Assembly: GCF_028618575.1 (NCBI RefSeq)
Contig: NZ_JAQITA010000014.1
Location: 1-58,482, forward strand
Direction of reading: 5' to 3'
From: Bartonella sp. ML70XJBT.G
Lineage (GTDB): Bacteria > Pseudomonadota > Alphaproteobacteria > Rhizobiales > Rhizobiaceae
Length of the DNA stretch: 58,482 nt
The position numbers and the translations under genes are program-made. This document shows, in pieces, positions 34,645 through 43,454 of this stretch. The notes beneath the pieces were generated by a model. That model did not search any database, had not been told where the DNA came from, and worked only from the letters and a program-made list of their open reading frames with translations. Position 1 is the stretch's first letter; every line of letters starts with the position of its first letter.

Positions 34645-35850
34645 TTACAACAACCGTTCGTCCTTCTTTTCAGCAGCATGTAACAAACGTTGAATTTCGC
34701 GAAAGCTCTTTTTATGCATCGAGATAAGCCACCATTCTTGTTTGCTTGCTACCCATTTGACTGCAAAGCGCCACCACGCCCCACCACTTTCACCAAAAAA
34801 CATAACACCCTGCGTATCTTTGCGTCTGATAACGCCATGAGGGCGGATGAGTGTTTGAATGGCGCCTCGAAAATCCTCCAAATGAAGAGCTCGTGCTTGA
34901 TGCTCTAACAAAATATGTTTCACACTGTCTGAAGATAAGCGAATAAGAGAACTTTCTGTTGTAAAAGCGTCACGCACCTTTTGTATCATTGGAGCTATGG
35001 GTATAAACCCGCGCGGCATACGACCTTCAAACATCGCTTCCAAAAGTGGCGAGCCCACAATATCTTCAATGGCAATGCGTTTGCGATTGTCCCCCATGAC
35101 AGAAACTTTATCACTTAAAAATCGGCTTAAATTTTGCGCGCGATGTTTACCAGGATTAGAATGCCAACCAGGATCAATGCCTACGGGTATCTTCTCAACT
35201 TTTCCCGTTCGCTTATTGCGCCAAACCCGCGTCTCCACATGAAGTGGCTCTGCCCCCTCTTCATAGCCTAAATTGTCCGCCTCATAACGACTTACCTGCC
35301 GTACACTGCATTTACACCGCCAGCCATTGGGCGGATAAAGCCAATCCCAAATGGGATCATCAACAGGTGCGGTAAACCCCACCCAACTTTCATGTTCCAA
35401 ACGCTTATGTTCTGAACTCGACAACGCATAGGTGAGATAAGGTAAAAACTCTTTATTATTTTGCGTACGTTCCCATTCACCTGCCGCATGGGCACTCATG
35501 GTATTCGCCCAATAGACCGTTTCTAAACGCCGCGGACTTCCCAATTGCACCACACTCTTTTCACCCGTTTTCGGATCAATGCTGGTCTTTTTCCCCCACC
35601 AACCCTTTTCCTGTAAAATCGGCATTAAATTTTTTTGAAAATCTTGAAAAGGAACTTGATGCTTTATGGCATCTCCAACGGCTCGCTTAAAATCATCCAA
35701 AATGTCATAGCCTACCGATTTTGCTACCGTAAAGGAAAAGGCATGCTCTTCTGGTGCTATATCCCGCCAATCAAAGCTTGGAACAATATTTTTGGCTGCA
35801 AAATAACGGGTGACCTCTTTGGGTGCTGTTTTAAAAAGTTCCTCATCCAT
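34645..35850 (-). CDS. Minor head protein MuF (gp30) with C-terminal nuclease-like domain
   Basis: 401 aa from the ATG at 35850, which overlaps the portal stop. The MuF part (about 1-245) has TKSVGYDILDD-type text, YWANTMSAHAAGEWERTQNN, ALSSSEHKRLEHESWVG and the C-rich PPNGWRCKCSVRQV motif. The tail (about 295-385) has SSDSVKHILLEHQ, FRGAIQTLIRPHGVIRR and FAVKWVASKQEWWLISMHKKS, the pattern of phage BECR-type nuclease domains (PBECR) often fused to MuF. In MuF this may be a toxin injected with DNA, or have a role in packaging. No separate immunity gene is seen next to it. Confidence 0.85.
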   Translation of the reverse strand: MDEELFKTAPKEVTRYFAAKNIVPSFDWRDIAPEEHAFSFTVAKSVGYDILDDFKRAVGDAIKHQVPFQDFQKNLMPILQEKGWWGKKTSIDPKTGEKSVVQLGSPRRLETVYWANTMSAHAAGEWERTQNNKEFLPYLTYALSSSEHKRLEHESWVGFTAPVDDPIWDWLYPPNGWRCKCSVRQVSRYEADNLGYEEGAEPLHVETRVWRNKRTGKVEKIPVGIDPGWHSNPGKHRAQNLSRFLSDKVSVMGDNRKRIAIEDIVGSPLLEAMFEGRMPRGFIPIAPMIQKVRDAFTTESSLIRLSSDSVKHILLEHQARALHLEDFRGAIQTLIRPHGVIRRKDTQGVMFFGESGGAWWRFAVKWVASKQEWWLISMHKKSFREIQRLLHAAEKKDERLL

Positions 35851-37444
35851 GATACCCCAGTCCCCGCGCAATCATTTGCACCTTTGCCAAGCGTGCTGCC
35901 AAGGCATGATGATCCATCTCGTCTAACAATTCATCCAAGCCTTTAAGGATATCCTCATAACTTTTAGCCTCTCTCACAAGCTTTTTAAAAGGCTCTAAAA
36001 GGGGCTCTAAATCCTCTTCCCAGTCACTTAAAGCCTCACTCGAAAGTCGGTCCAATTCGTCGTGATGTTTCCCACCCTGCTCTTTTCCACTCTTACCCTC
36101 TCTTGTCACAGAAACATCAATAGCACCCCCACAATCAGCACAAACATGAGCCTTTTGTTGCCCCGCATTATCCTCTTGTTCTCTCTCATCATTAGGCGTA
36201 AGAGAAGCAGCCCTTAAAACATCCTCTTCTTTTGTTGGTTGCGAAAAGCCAATCTTATTACGCACTTCTTGCGCCCCAACACGCAATCCTAGAGGCACAA
36301 GTTTTTCTAAAGCATCGCTAATGGCTTTAATATCTTCATTTTCCGAAATCGGCCAATAGACAAGGGGGTAGCGCTCTTGGCGCCCAAAATTAATCTCAAC
36401 AAAAGGCACAATCAAATCACGATTAGCTGTCAAAGCCAATTGCCGTGCATCAGCTCTGGCAATATCATGGCGCACATTTTCATGAATGCGCGCTTGCGAA
36501 AAGGACGACCCATCATCCGTCGTCATCGTTTGCCCCAATACTCCTTTAGAAATCTGCCGATCTAAATATTCAGCCTTGACACCAAAAACCGCATTGCCAC
36601 TGCCCCCAGCTGCCTCAATAAACTCAATCTCCATCTCTTTGGGAATAATTGCTGCCGCATCACTGGATAAATCACGCACCGCTTGAATAAGAACCCGCCG
36701 CTCCTCTTGAGAAGAGCTTGCCCCATATTTTCCCACACGCAACGGCATGCCATAAACTTCTAAGAAAGCCATCCAATCTTTTAAGGTATAAGACTTAAAC
36801 AAAAATGCCCAAGCCGCAAGTCTGGCAAGCCCAGAGCGGATTGGTAAGCCACTTTTCAACTTGGGTCTGTGAATGGAAAATTTATAAGCAGGCAACTCTG
36901 TTCCGTACAAAGACCCCTCTTCTTTTAAACGCAAATGAAAGCCATCTCGCCGGTCCAATTGAAAAAACCGCTGGTCACGCCATTTCCATGCAACCGGCCA
37001 CCATTCTTTGGCACTCTTGTCCCACAAGGTTTCAACAACCGCATAGCCTTTGCCCAAAGCATCTAACAAATCCGCCACATAATCATCAACAAAAGTCGGC
37101 GCGCTAATCACCTCGCGCACCGCATCGGCAATTTTTTTATCCAATGCACTGTTGCTTGCTGCAATCACTCCAGGCTCCACCCCTGTGAGGGCATTTTTAC
37201 GCATGCCAAGCACCGCACGATAATGCAAATCACGCTCTTCCATATCATCAGCAAGTTGGAAAAACTGCTCTGGCTGCCCCCGTGCTGCCTGTTGCAAAAT
37301 ATCAGCAAGTTGCGCAGGGGTGAGACCACTGACAATGGTTTGTGACCACACATCACGAATACCACCAATGCTTGGGATTGCCACCTCCCGCTCCAACCCT
37401 TTGATATGAAGCGCCCTACCCCATTGATCAACCAGTTTTACCAT
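35843..37444 (-). CDS. Portal protein (Mu gp29, DUF935)
   Basis: 533 aa; dodecameric portal through which DNA enters and leaves the head. DUF935-like stretches are LADILQQAARGQPEQFFQLADDMEERDLHYRAVLGMRKNAL (about 38-80), GYAVVETLWDKSAKEWWPVAWKWRDQRFF, KDWMAFLEVYGMPLRVGKYG and MTTDDGSSFSQARIHENVRHDIARAD. It overlaps the MuF gene start by 8 bases. Confidence 0.93.
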   Translation of the reverse strand: MVKLVDQWGRALHIKGLEREVAIPSIGGIRDVWSQTIVSGLTPAQLADILQQAARGQPEQFFQLADDMEERDLHYRAVLGMRKNALTGVEPGVIAASNSALDKKIADAVREVISAPTFVDDYVADLLDALGKGYAVVETLWDKSAKEWWPVAWKWRDQRFFQLDRRDGFHLRLKEEGSLYGTELPAYKFSIHRPKLKSGLPIRSGLARLAAWAFLFKSYTLKDWMAFLEVYGMPLRVGKYGASSSQEERRVLIQAVRDLSSDAAAIIPKEMEIEFIEAAGGSGNAVFGVKAEYLDRQISKGVLGQTMTTDDGSSFSQARIHENVRHDIARADARQLALTANRDLIVPFVEINFGRQERYPLVYWPISENEDIKAISDALEKLVPLGLRVGAQEVRNKIGFSQPTKEEDVLRAASLTPNDEREQEDNAGQQKAHVCADCGGAIDVSVTREGKSGKEQGGKHHDELDRLSSEALSDWEEDLEPLLEPFKKLVREAKSYEDILKGLDELLDEMDHHALAARLAKVQMIARGLGYHG

Positions 37445-37456
37445 CTTACAATTCCC

Positions 37457-39097
37457 TTAATAAATCTTTGATCGCATCGTTGAAACAAAAGCGGGTGAAA
37501 AGAGTGGACTTTCATCAAAACCATAAACCTCTCTCACAGGCGTATATTCGTAAATTTCCGGCGTCTGGCGGCTGGCAAAATAAGCCAAAGCGCAAGCAAT
37601 AGCACTATCTCCATGGCGCATAAAACCATCACTGCCTTTAAAACGATGATTGTCTGGAATTTTCACAATGCCATTGACATAAGCAAGCGCCTGATGATCC
37701 GCAACAATGTCACTATCGCGCGGCAAAACAATGGACCCATCCCCAAAGGCTTCTAAATAAGCCGGCATTTCTTTGCCATACCAACTTTGCGACAATTGTA
37801 CTTCCCTCACGCATGCCCCATAACGCTGCGCTGCTTTTTCGGCTAAATAAGCCCCATTGCCCCGCGCATCTAACGCGCCCCCCAACAAACGTGGCAAACC
37901 ACCCACCACATAAAATAAAATCTCTCTTTGTTGATCAAACGGCGTATTGCGCAATTCCACCATAAACCGGACACGGCGCACCAAATCTTGTCCCACTTCC
38001 ATCACCACAATGGATGTCGCATCGCCGCTGCGCGCAAAATCAACCCCAAAAACATGTTGACGCCGCCGGTCAAGCCTAACATGCAGAGGTTTTACATGCT
38101 TCTCACACCAAGCAAACGCCGCTTGACTTCGTTGATCATCCGATTGGTTTTTAAAACCATCCACACAAGCAAAACGCAACACCGCAATATCTGGTGCACA
38201 ACAATTTTCAATCTGCAAGCGTGTTAAAGCCGCCCCTTCTTGATCTGCCGGTATGGCATCTAATTCTTGGCGCATAGCACTCAAACGCACCCCATAAGAG
38301 GCGCGGATTTGTTTCTCCCATTTTTGCTCAGCTGCTAAACTCCAACCCTCTCCCTTCATCGCGCAAACTCGTTTAAACAAGCCATTTTTAACCGCCTCAC
38401 CAAAGGGATAACAATGCAGAGAAAAAGGAACTTTGCCCGCGCGTGCCTCACGGATCAGTTCATTGAAAGGATTAAGCACACCATTGTGTGTTGAGATCAC
38501 ACGGATCTTGCCTCCCCAAATCAACAAGGCATTCACCGCATCCAAAACAGAGCGCACATCTTTATGAAACGCTGCCTCATCAATCACCACAATGCCCTGG
38601 AGACCACGAATATTTTCAGGGCGGCTAGAAAGCGCCTCAATCCGAAACCCCGAAGCAAACCGTACCCGATAAGCAGAGATATATTTTGTCGACCCATCCT
38701 CTTTTTGATCTGGAAATAAAAATTCTTCCACATCCCCACTATGACTGGTAAGAGCTGAAGCAAAATTGCTCACATAACCAATAAATTCACGCCCCTTTTC
38801 TTTGGTGTCGCCAATGTAAAAAACATTATCACCACCAGCCTCAAGCGTTGCCGCCGCAATAAGGGTATCATCTAGAGCCTCTGCAAAAGTAATCCCCGTC
38901 CGCCGCCCTTTTTCAACCAACTTTAAGGGAGATTTATCTTCAATCCATGCCCGTTGATGCGCCATCAAAACCCCTTCAGCTAAGGGATCTTTCTCTTTGA
39001 GACAAGCACTTGTCTGCCAAAGTTCAAAACCCAATTGATCACCATTCGCCTCACTTTTTAAAGGAGTCTGTTCAAAAGCCTCACGCCCTTCAGCCAT
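37457..39097 (-). CDS. Terminase large subunit (Mu gp28)
   Basis: 546 aa; packaging ATPase and headful nuclease. The N-terminal ATPase has the Mu-type variant Walker A EKGRRTGITFA (about 62-72) and Walker B GIVVIDEAAFH (about 170). The C-terminal RNaseH-like nuclease starts VFGVDFARSGDATSIVV (about 350) and includes LLGGALDARGNGAYLAE. It overlaps the small terminase gene by 8 bases. Confidence 0.93.
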   Translation of the reverse strand: MAEGREAFEQTPLKSEANGDQLGFELWQTSACLKEKDPLAEGVLMAHQRAWIEDKSPLKLVEKGRRTGITFAEALDDTLIAAATLEAGGDNVFYIGDTKEKGREFIGYVSNFASALTSHSGDVEEFLFPDQKEDGSTKYISAYRVRFASGFRIEALSSRPENIRGLQGIVVIDEAAFHKDVRSVLDAVNALLIWGGKIRVISTHNGVLNPFNELIREARAGKVPFSLHCYPFGEAVKNGLFKRVCAMKGEGWSLAAEQKWEKQIRASYGVRLSAMRQELDAIPADQEGAALTRLQIENCCAPDIAVLRFACVDGFKNQSDDQRSQAAFAWCEKHVKPLHVRLDRRRQHVFGVDFARSGDATSIVVMEVGQDLVRRVRFMVELRNTPFDQQREILFYVVGGLPRLLGGALDARGNGAYLAEKAAQRYGACVREVQLSQSWYGKEMPAYLEAFGDGSIVLPRDSDIVADHQALAYVNGIVKIPDNHRFKGSDGFMRHGDSAIACALAYFASRQTPEIYEYTPVREVYGFDESPLFSPAFVSTMRSKIY

Positions 39098-39671
39098 GTT
39101 TTATCCCCAACACCTGCGCGCGAATAGCCCGCGCCGTCTCTTCTGAAAGCCCCGCTGCTGCCGCTGCCACCTCAACCGCTTTGCTTGCCTTGCTCGTAAA
39201 ATCCTTCTCTAATCTTTGCCGTCTGGTCGTGGATAAATGTTCAGCAGCCAAAACCCCTTTAAGCGCATTCGCCAACTCTTGAGCAGCCTTTGGCGAAAGG
39301 CTTTTCCCACTGCTTAACGTGGAAAAAATAAGCTCTTTAATCGCTGCGGCTGTTAACAGAGTAATATTGTCAGAAGCTTTGGCATCAAAGCGCTGTGAAA
39401 GGCTTGCTGCTATTTCACGCGTTTGTTCTAAGCGCCGTGACATCACCGCGAGCCGCAAAGAATAACGATTAAAACTGGAAAAGGAGGGAATGAAAAAGTT
39501 GAGACCCGTTTCTTTTTTTAAAGCCTTCAAAGCCGCTTTAAATTCATCATAAATGGCTTTTTGCGTCTTTTCACGCCCATTTAAAGCTTCAGCCGCCTCT
39601 GCAATAATTTGATCACAAGCTTGCGGCAATAAATCAATCGCCGTTAAGCGTCCACGCCCGACCTTGCGCAT
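39090..39671 (-). CDS. Terminase small subunit-like protein (Mu gp27, DUF3486)
   Basis: 193 aa. GRGRLTAIDLLPQACDQIIAEAAEALNGREKTQKAIYDEF at the N-terminus is the DUF3486 pattern, with the HTH-like start and a long helical rest. In Mu this position encodes the small terminase candidate. It overlaps both neighbours. Confidence 0.9.
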   Translation of the reverse strand: MRKVGRGRLTAIDLLPQACDQIIAEAAEALNGREKTQKAIYDEFKAALKALKKETGLNFFIPSFSSFNRYSLRLAVMSRRLEQTREIAASLSQRFDAKASDNITLLTAAAIKELIFSTLSSGKSLSPKAAQELANALKGVLAAEHLSTTRRQRLEKDFTSKASKAVEVAAAAAGLSEETARAIRAQVLGIKHG

Positions 39672-39990
39672 CCCTCACCTCGTCTTTTATCGATGAACGT
39701 TTGGGGCGTTTAATCCCCTCAATGGAAAAGCTACGATCTAAATGACGTGCCCCCCGTTCTGTTAAAGCCGCAAGCAAAACAGATCCCACACATTTTAATG
39801 TAACAGCACCTTGGTCTTCCATAAAAGCCAGTTCATTATGCACAAAATCGCGATCACGCCGGATGCCATAACTGTATAACAACCGCTCAATCATCGCACT
39901 GGATAACGTTTCGCTACGCTCACAAAAGAGCCCTTTTAAAATAATCAACCGCGCTTCTTCACGGATAATTTTATCCATATCTGCTTTCAT
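39634..39990 (-). CDS. Mu gp26-like winged-helix phage protein
   Basis: 118 aa. IIREEARLIILKGLFCERSETLSSAMIERLLYSYGI, followed by DFVHNELAFMEDQGAVTL and LTERGARHLDR, fits a small winged-helix protein encoded next to the terminase in many Mu-like phages. Its exact role is unknown; DNA binding during packaging or regulation is plausible. It overlaps the next gene by 38 bases. Confidence 0.82.
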   Translation of the reverse strand: MKADMDKIIREEARLIILKGLFCERSETLSSAMIERLLYSYGIRRDRDFVHNELAFMEDQGAVTLKCVGSVLLAALTERGARHLDRSFSIEGIKRPKRSSIKDEVRDAQGRAWTLNGD

Positions 39991-40301
39991 TTCTTGGCAT
40001 TCTCCAGTAAAAATTCTTGCAAGCGCTCACCAATCGCTGCCACCGGTTGTAATTGCGCCGAAAGCGTGTTGAGACGACCATTTAAGCGTTCTATATTCAC
40101 TTCCAATCTTTGCATGGCATCGCGATCAGGCAGAAAGTCCATCTCTGTTTCTAATCTTTGCACACGTTCTTTGAGCACAACGACCTCTTTTAACATTTCC
40201 CGTGCACCAGAAGAAAAATAGGCTTTCAAAACCCCACAAATCGCAATAATCGATAACAGCAACGATAACCAACCATTTGCCACACTGATATCTAAATTCA
40301 C
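39987..40301 (-). CDS. Mu gp25-like protein (DUF2730), membrane-anchored coiled-coil
   Basis: 104 aa. One N-terminal membrane segment (WLSLLLSIIAICGVLKAYF) is followed by a long coiled-coil with Leu heptads (LKERVQRLETEMDFL, RLEVNIERLNGRLNTL). It matches DUF2730 proteins that precede gp26 in Mu-like phages. Function is not known. It overlaps gp26 by 4 bases. Confidence 0.85.
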   Translation of the reverse strand: MNLDISVANGWLSLLLSIIAICGVLKAYFSSGAREMLKEVVVLKERVQRLETEMDFLPDRDAMQRLEVNIERLNGRLNTLSAQLQPVAAIGERLQEFLLENAKK

Positions 40302-40302
40302 C

Positions 40303-40581
40303 TTATCCCCCTTCCCTCTTACCTAGAATTGCTTTAACCGCAGCTCCTCTGCGCTGTTCACAGATCAATAAAGAAGCGCGATCACGCCCCCAATAATGCA
40401 CCACTTCGCGCGCATTCAAAGCACGCTCTGGCAATAAAGCTGGGCGGCTACACGCCATGCGAACAACAGGCGGCAATTCAACCGATAAAAAATGATACGC
40501 AAAACTACTCTTTGGCTTGGGTGTTGAGCAAGCGCACACGCTCAAGCTCAATACCACAGCCAGTAGTTGGCAATACTGCAT
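40303..40581 (-). CDS. Rz1-like outer-membrane spanin lipoprotein
   Basis: 92 aa. Signal sequence ending in a lipobox (LSVCAC, then STPKPK) with a Pro-containing mature part. It starts inside the upstream coiled-coil spanin gene in another frame (about 77-base overlap), the classic Rz/Rz1 nesting. It pairs with the inner-membrane spanin to fuse the two membranes at the end of lysis. Confidence 0.82.
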   Translation of the reverse strand: MQYCQLLAVVLSLSVCACSTPKPKSSFAYHFLSVELPPVVRMACSRPALLPERALNAREVVHYWGRDRASLLICEQRRGAAVKAILGKREGG

Positions 40582-40843
40582 TGACCTCCTCCATTTTTGT
40601 AAGCCTTTGTCTTAAAGTAGAAATCACCCTTTGTGCTTGCAGCTCTGCTCTTTGTGCGGCCTCTCTTTGCTGTTGCTGCTCAAGCTCTGCTTGTAGGGAA
40701 ACCTTGGCAATTTCTAAGCGCCAATACACATCACGCGCTCTTTCCGCCTTTAAAACTTGCGCTTTCATAAAGCCAAAAGCCGCTAACATCACGCTGACCA
40801 AAAAAAGCACCCCAAAAGACAGTTTTGAAAGTGGGCTAAACAT
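40505..40843 (-). CDS. Rz-like inner-membrane spanin
   Basis: 112 aa with one N-terminal membrane segment (FGVLFLVSVMLAAFGFMKA) and a periplasmic coiled-coil rich in Gln, Glu and Arg (LQAELEQQQQREAAQRAELQ). This is the Rz architecture. It follows the holin-like gene and encloses the start of the Rz1-like gene. Confidence 0.82.
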   Translation of the reverse strand: MFSPLSKLSFGVLFLVSVMLAAFGFMKAQVLKAERARDVYWRLEIAKVSLQAELEQQQQREAAQRAELQAQRVISTLRQRLTKMEEVNAVLPTTGCGIELERVRLLNTQAKE

Positions 40844-41123
40844 TGCGTTTATTCCCCCACCCCACTATCTCCCCGCCATCATAGGAGCTGGTGTGCCGCT
40901 TATTAAAACGCTTTCTATTGGAAAAATCCAAGGAACCAAAACCGCGATGCACCCCCAAATTGCCAACAATAATCGCAACCATCGAAGGAATAGAAATCGC
41001 TGCCATATCAACAATACGGGGTGCTCCAAACAAACCTCCCAAAATGAGCAAAAAAATAACGCCCCAAGCAAACCAAAAAGACCACCATAAATAACGCCGA
41101 GACCCCCGATACGATGGCTTCAT
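40836..41123 (-). CDS. Holin-like small membrane protein
   Basis: 95 aa from the ATG at 41123 that overlaps the endolysin stop (ATGA). Two hydrophobic segments (WWSFWFAWGVIFLLILGGLFG and MAAISIPSMVAIIVGNLGV) and a basic C-terminus fit a class II holin. Its place between endolysin and spanins supports this. There is no family-level recognition beyond topology and context. Confidence 0.7.
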   Translation of the reverse strand: MKPSYRGSRRYLWWSFWFAWGVIFLLILGGLFGAPRIVDMAAISIPSMVAIIVGNLGVHRGFGSLDFSNRKRFNKRHTSSYDGGEIVGWGNKRNV

Positions 41124-41701
41124 ATCTTCACCTCGCATGAAAGTCCTAAAAGCTTTTTGGCGCGGTTTAAATAAGTTAAACGCTGAACAAGTCCATTTTT
41201 CCCGCCATTAATCGCTTTGGTAATCTTCACGACATCATCTTGATCAGCAAACCTGTTCAAGCCTTTCACTTGCCAAAACCAAACAGCTGACCAAAGCGCT
41301 GCTGGAAACTGTTCCAGCACTTCTGGAAAAGCTTCACAATCAACCGCTTGTTCATCGACTAAGCACCAAAACTTCGTAAAACGGCGATAATTATTCCGCC
41401 CCGTTAATTGGATCAAACCACGCCCCTTAAAGCGCACACCATCCCCAGAGTTGACATTGCCTAAATCATGGCGTCCTTCATAAGCGCGCCCTGAAGCATA
41501 TTCACGCAGGGTAAAAAAGCCATCACTCTCATGGGCACATTGGCTTAAAAAATGCGCAACACGCAAACGTGTCGTGATCGCACCATAAGACAAAGCTTCA
41601 GGCAATGCGCGTGCCATCTCAACAATAATATAATCTTGGCGCGCATGATGCGCCAGTTTAGGGGCAAGGCGATGAAGAAAAGAAGCATCTATTGAAATCA
41701 T
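41120..41701 (-). CDS. Endolysin, glycoside hydrolase family 19 (chitinase-like)
   Basis: 193 aa, cytoplasmic peptidoglycan hydrolase with no signal peptide. The GH19 motifs are AHFLSQCAHESDGFFTLREYASG with the catalytic Glu of HES (about residue 58), YEGRHDLGN, and RFKGRGLIQLTGRNNY. It is the first gene of the lysis/packaging late operon, 71 bases from the conserved activator dyad. Release would need the holin-like protein encoded next. Confidence 0.92.
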   Translation of the reverse strand: MISIDASFLHRLAPKLAHHARQDYIIVEMARALPEALSYGAITTRLRVAHFLSQCAHESDGFFTLREYASGRAYEGRHDLGNVNSGDGVRFKGRGLIQLTGRNNYRRFTKFWCLVDEQAVDCEAFPEVLEQFPAALWSAVWFWQVKGLNRFADQDDVVKITKAINGGKNGLVQRLTYLNRAKKLLGLSCEVKI

Positions 41702-41759
41702 AACAAACCGCTCAATGAATAAAATTCATCCGCAGTTTATCGGGTCTCACTCCCCCAAT

Positions 41760-41784
41760 ATAAGCCTGACACTGTCAGTCAAAA
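41760..41784 (-). promoter_or_regulatory. Late-operon activator site upstream of endolysin (Mu Plys-like)
   Basis: First copy of the 25-nt element, with dyad CTGACA-C-TGTCAG at 41766-41778, ATAAGC before and TCAAAA after. On the minus strand GATAAA lies 31-36 bases downstream of the centre, a plausible -10 box. It sits between the Mor/C-like activator gene and the lysis genes, partly against the activator stop codon at 41788. Confidence 0.76.
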
Positions 41785-41787
41785 CTC

Positions 41788-42195
41788 TCAATACTCATAA
41801 AACTCTGGAAATAATAAACCTTGTGGCTCTTTTGAAGAAATTCTCTTCTTCAAGCGATAGGCTGTACGCACATGCATACCAGAAACTGCTGCTGCTGCAT
41901 CTACCGACCAGCCCTTTTGCAGCGCTTGCATCATTTTTTGCCGCCGTTCAGCATCTCTACCAAGGGGGATAAGAAGGCGCACACCCGAACCATTAAAACA
42001 AAAATGGTTGATCAATTGCTCCGCCTCTTCAAACCCAACAATTTCAATCAACCAATCCGCATTCTCAAGACGCCCAGGGATATAAACTTCTCGCCCGCCA
42101 AAAGCACGCATCATATTCCATGCTGCCTCACTGCCCGCAACATCGGCTATTTCACGCAATAAGGCAGGAAAATCGCTATAGACTTCCTCATGCAT
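41788..42195 (-). CDS. Mor/C-like transcriptional activator
   Basis: 135 aa. The N-terminal dimerisation part (ALLREIADVAGSEAAWNMMRAFGGREVYIPGRL) and the C-terminal HTH (QALQKGWSVDAAAAVSGMHVRTAYRLKKRI) are those of the Mor/C family. Mu has two such proteins acting in series (Mor for middle, C for late promoters). Only one is seen here, so it may serve both steps. The three 25-nt dyads in front of the late operons are its likely targets. Confidence 0.88.
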   Translation of the reverse strand: MHEEVYSDFPALLREIADVAGSEAAWNMMRAFGGREVYIPGRLENADWLIEIVGFEEAEQLINHFCFNGSGVRLLIPLGRDAERRQKMMQALQKGWSVDAAAAVSGMHVRTAYRLKKRISSKEPQGLLFPEFYEY

Positions 42196-42201
42196 GCATG
42201 C

Positions 42202-42831
42202 TTACCCCTCGCTTTTAACACCTTTACGGATTTTCCGCCCCCAAACATTCATAACGTGCATAAAATCGCCCCCACTCATCTCCCCCAAAGCTTTACCACT
42301 TAACGCCATAACACTTTGGTGAAACGCTTCCCCATCAAACAAAGCACTAGAATGCAAACGCTTCCATTGGGCATACAAAATCAAATATCCTGGCATTTTT
42401 TGCCATGAATCTTGAATCTTTTTCCCTTTCCAGTCAACCCCACCCTCACGCTGCAACCAGCTTTTCAACGCCTCAATCGCTCTACACGCATCATCGCTAT
42501 CGCGTAAAAATCGAATATGATCAATCCCTGTCTGTCTCTTCACAAAGGCTAGCAACGCCTTATCTGAACGATCACGAATAATGCCAAGATTCCACCCTGC
42601 AATCCAAAGCGCCTGTAACTTCTTAGCATATTTACCCTCTAAACACTTCACATTCGGCTCAAAACCACACGCGCGCATCTCATCGACGACTAAACGTTTC
42701 TCTAAAACACTCAAATCTTTTGCCGAATATTTTCCTGTCAGGCGATAAAGCATCGCCCGATAGGTTTCATCATCAAGACCTAACGCGCGTCTTCCCATAT
42801 GAATAGCCGCTAAAGACATGGTTTCCCTCAC
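42202..42831 (-). CDS. GemA/gp16-like regulatory protein (DUF1018)
   Basis: 209 aa. SLAAIHMGRRALGLDDETYRAMLYRLTGKYSAKDLS at the N-terminus is the GemA/gp16 signature, followed by a C-terminal helical part (WKRLHSSALFDGEAFHQSVMAL). In Mu, GemA changes host gene expression and DNA topology. The start is either a GTG that overlaps the upstream stop (42831) or the ATG four codons later (42819). Confidence 0.9.
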   Translation of the reverse strand: MRETMSLAAIHMGRRALGLDDETYRAMLYRLTGKYSAKDLSVLEKRLVVDEMRACGFEPNVKCLEGKYAKKLQALWIAGWNLGIIRDRSDKALLAFVKRQTGIDHIRFLRDSDDACRAIEALKSWLQREGGVDWKGKKIQDSWQKMPGYLILYAQWKRLHSSALFDGEAFHQSVMALSGKALGEMSGGDFMHVMNVWGRKIRKGVKSEG

Positions 42832-43454
42832 GTCTTCGCCATATCAAGGGTCACCGCACGCCAAGGGCTTTCTAATGTATCGCGCTCATAAAAACGCACA
42901 TATTCCTTAGAGGTCGTCACACGAATGGCTTCACGGATCGCCCGCATAGCTTCCCTCCAGCGTGGATCATCAATATCCAAGCGCAACAGCATAAAGATTT
43001 CACCCCGATTCACCTTGCCTTCCTTATCCGTATTAAAAGCACGCGTAATAATCGCACGGATTTCAGGGCGCGCATCCGCAGACCACTCATTCAAGCACTC
43101 ATCAAGAAGGCTTTTGGCAATTTGCAATTGTGGTCCAAAATCAAAGCTCTCCTGCACTTGCACCTTAATGCGTTGCAAACCATCAAAGCTTGTGTACGTA
43201 CAATTACCCTTTTTGCCACGCCGCGCCACACCATATTCTTGTGCAAGCAAGCTATCAAAAGCATTCAAATCCGCAATCGTATGGCTATTAAAACGCGCAA
43301 TCCTTGCCGATAACTCCTTCGCAAAACCCATAATTTTGCGCACCGTTTCATCCTCTAACAAATCCGCAGGGCGGATCAGGCTTACTGGCACCAAAGCCCC
43401 TTTTGCATCCTTCATATAACGCGTGCCTTCAAGTTCAATTTGTGGATTCATCAT
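42828..43454 (-). CDS. DUF3164-family Mu-like phage protein
   Basis: 208 aa from an ATG-ATG pair at 43454 preceded by GGAGGAGG, a near-perfect ribosome site; the longer frame from 43517 lacks this. GTRYMKDAKGALVPVSLIRPADLLEDETVRKIMGFA and YTSFDGLQRIKVQVQESFDFGPQLQIAKSLLDECL are characteristic of DUF3164, found in early operons of Mu-like phages. Function unknown. Confidence 0.85.
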   Translation of the reverse strand: MMNPQIELEGTRYMKDAKGALVPVSLIRPADLLEDETVRKIMGFAKELSARIARFNSHTIADLNAFDSLLAQEYGVARRGKKGNCTYTSFDGLQRIKVQVQESFDFGPQLQIAKSLLDECLNEWSADARPEIRAIITRAFNTDKEGKVNRGEIFMLLRLDIDDPRWREAMRAIREAIRVTTSKEYVRFYERDTLESPWRAVTLDMAKT

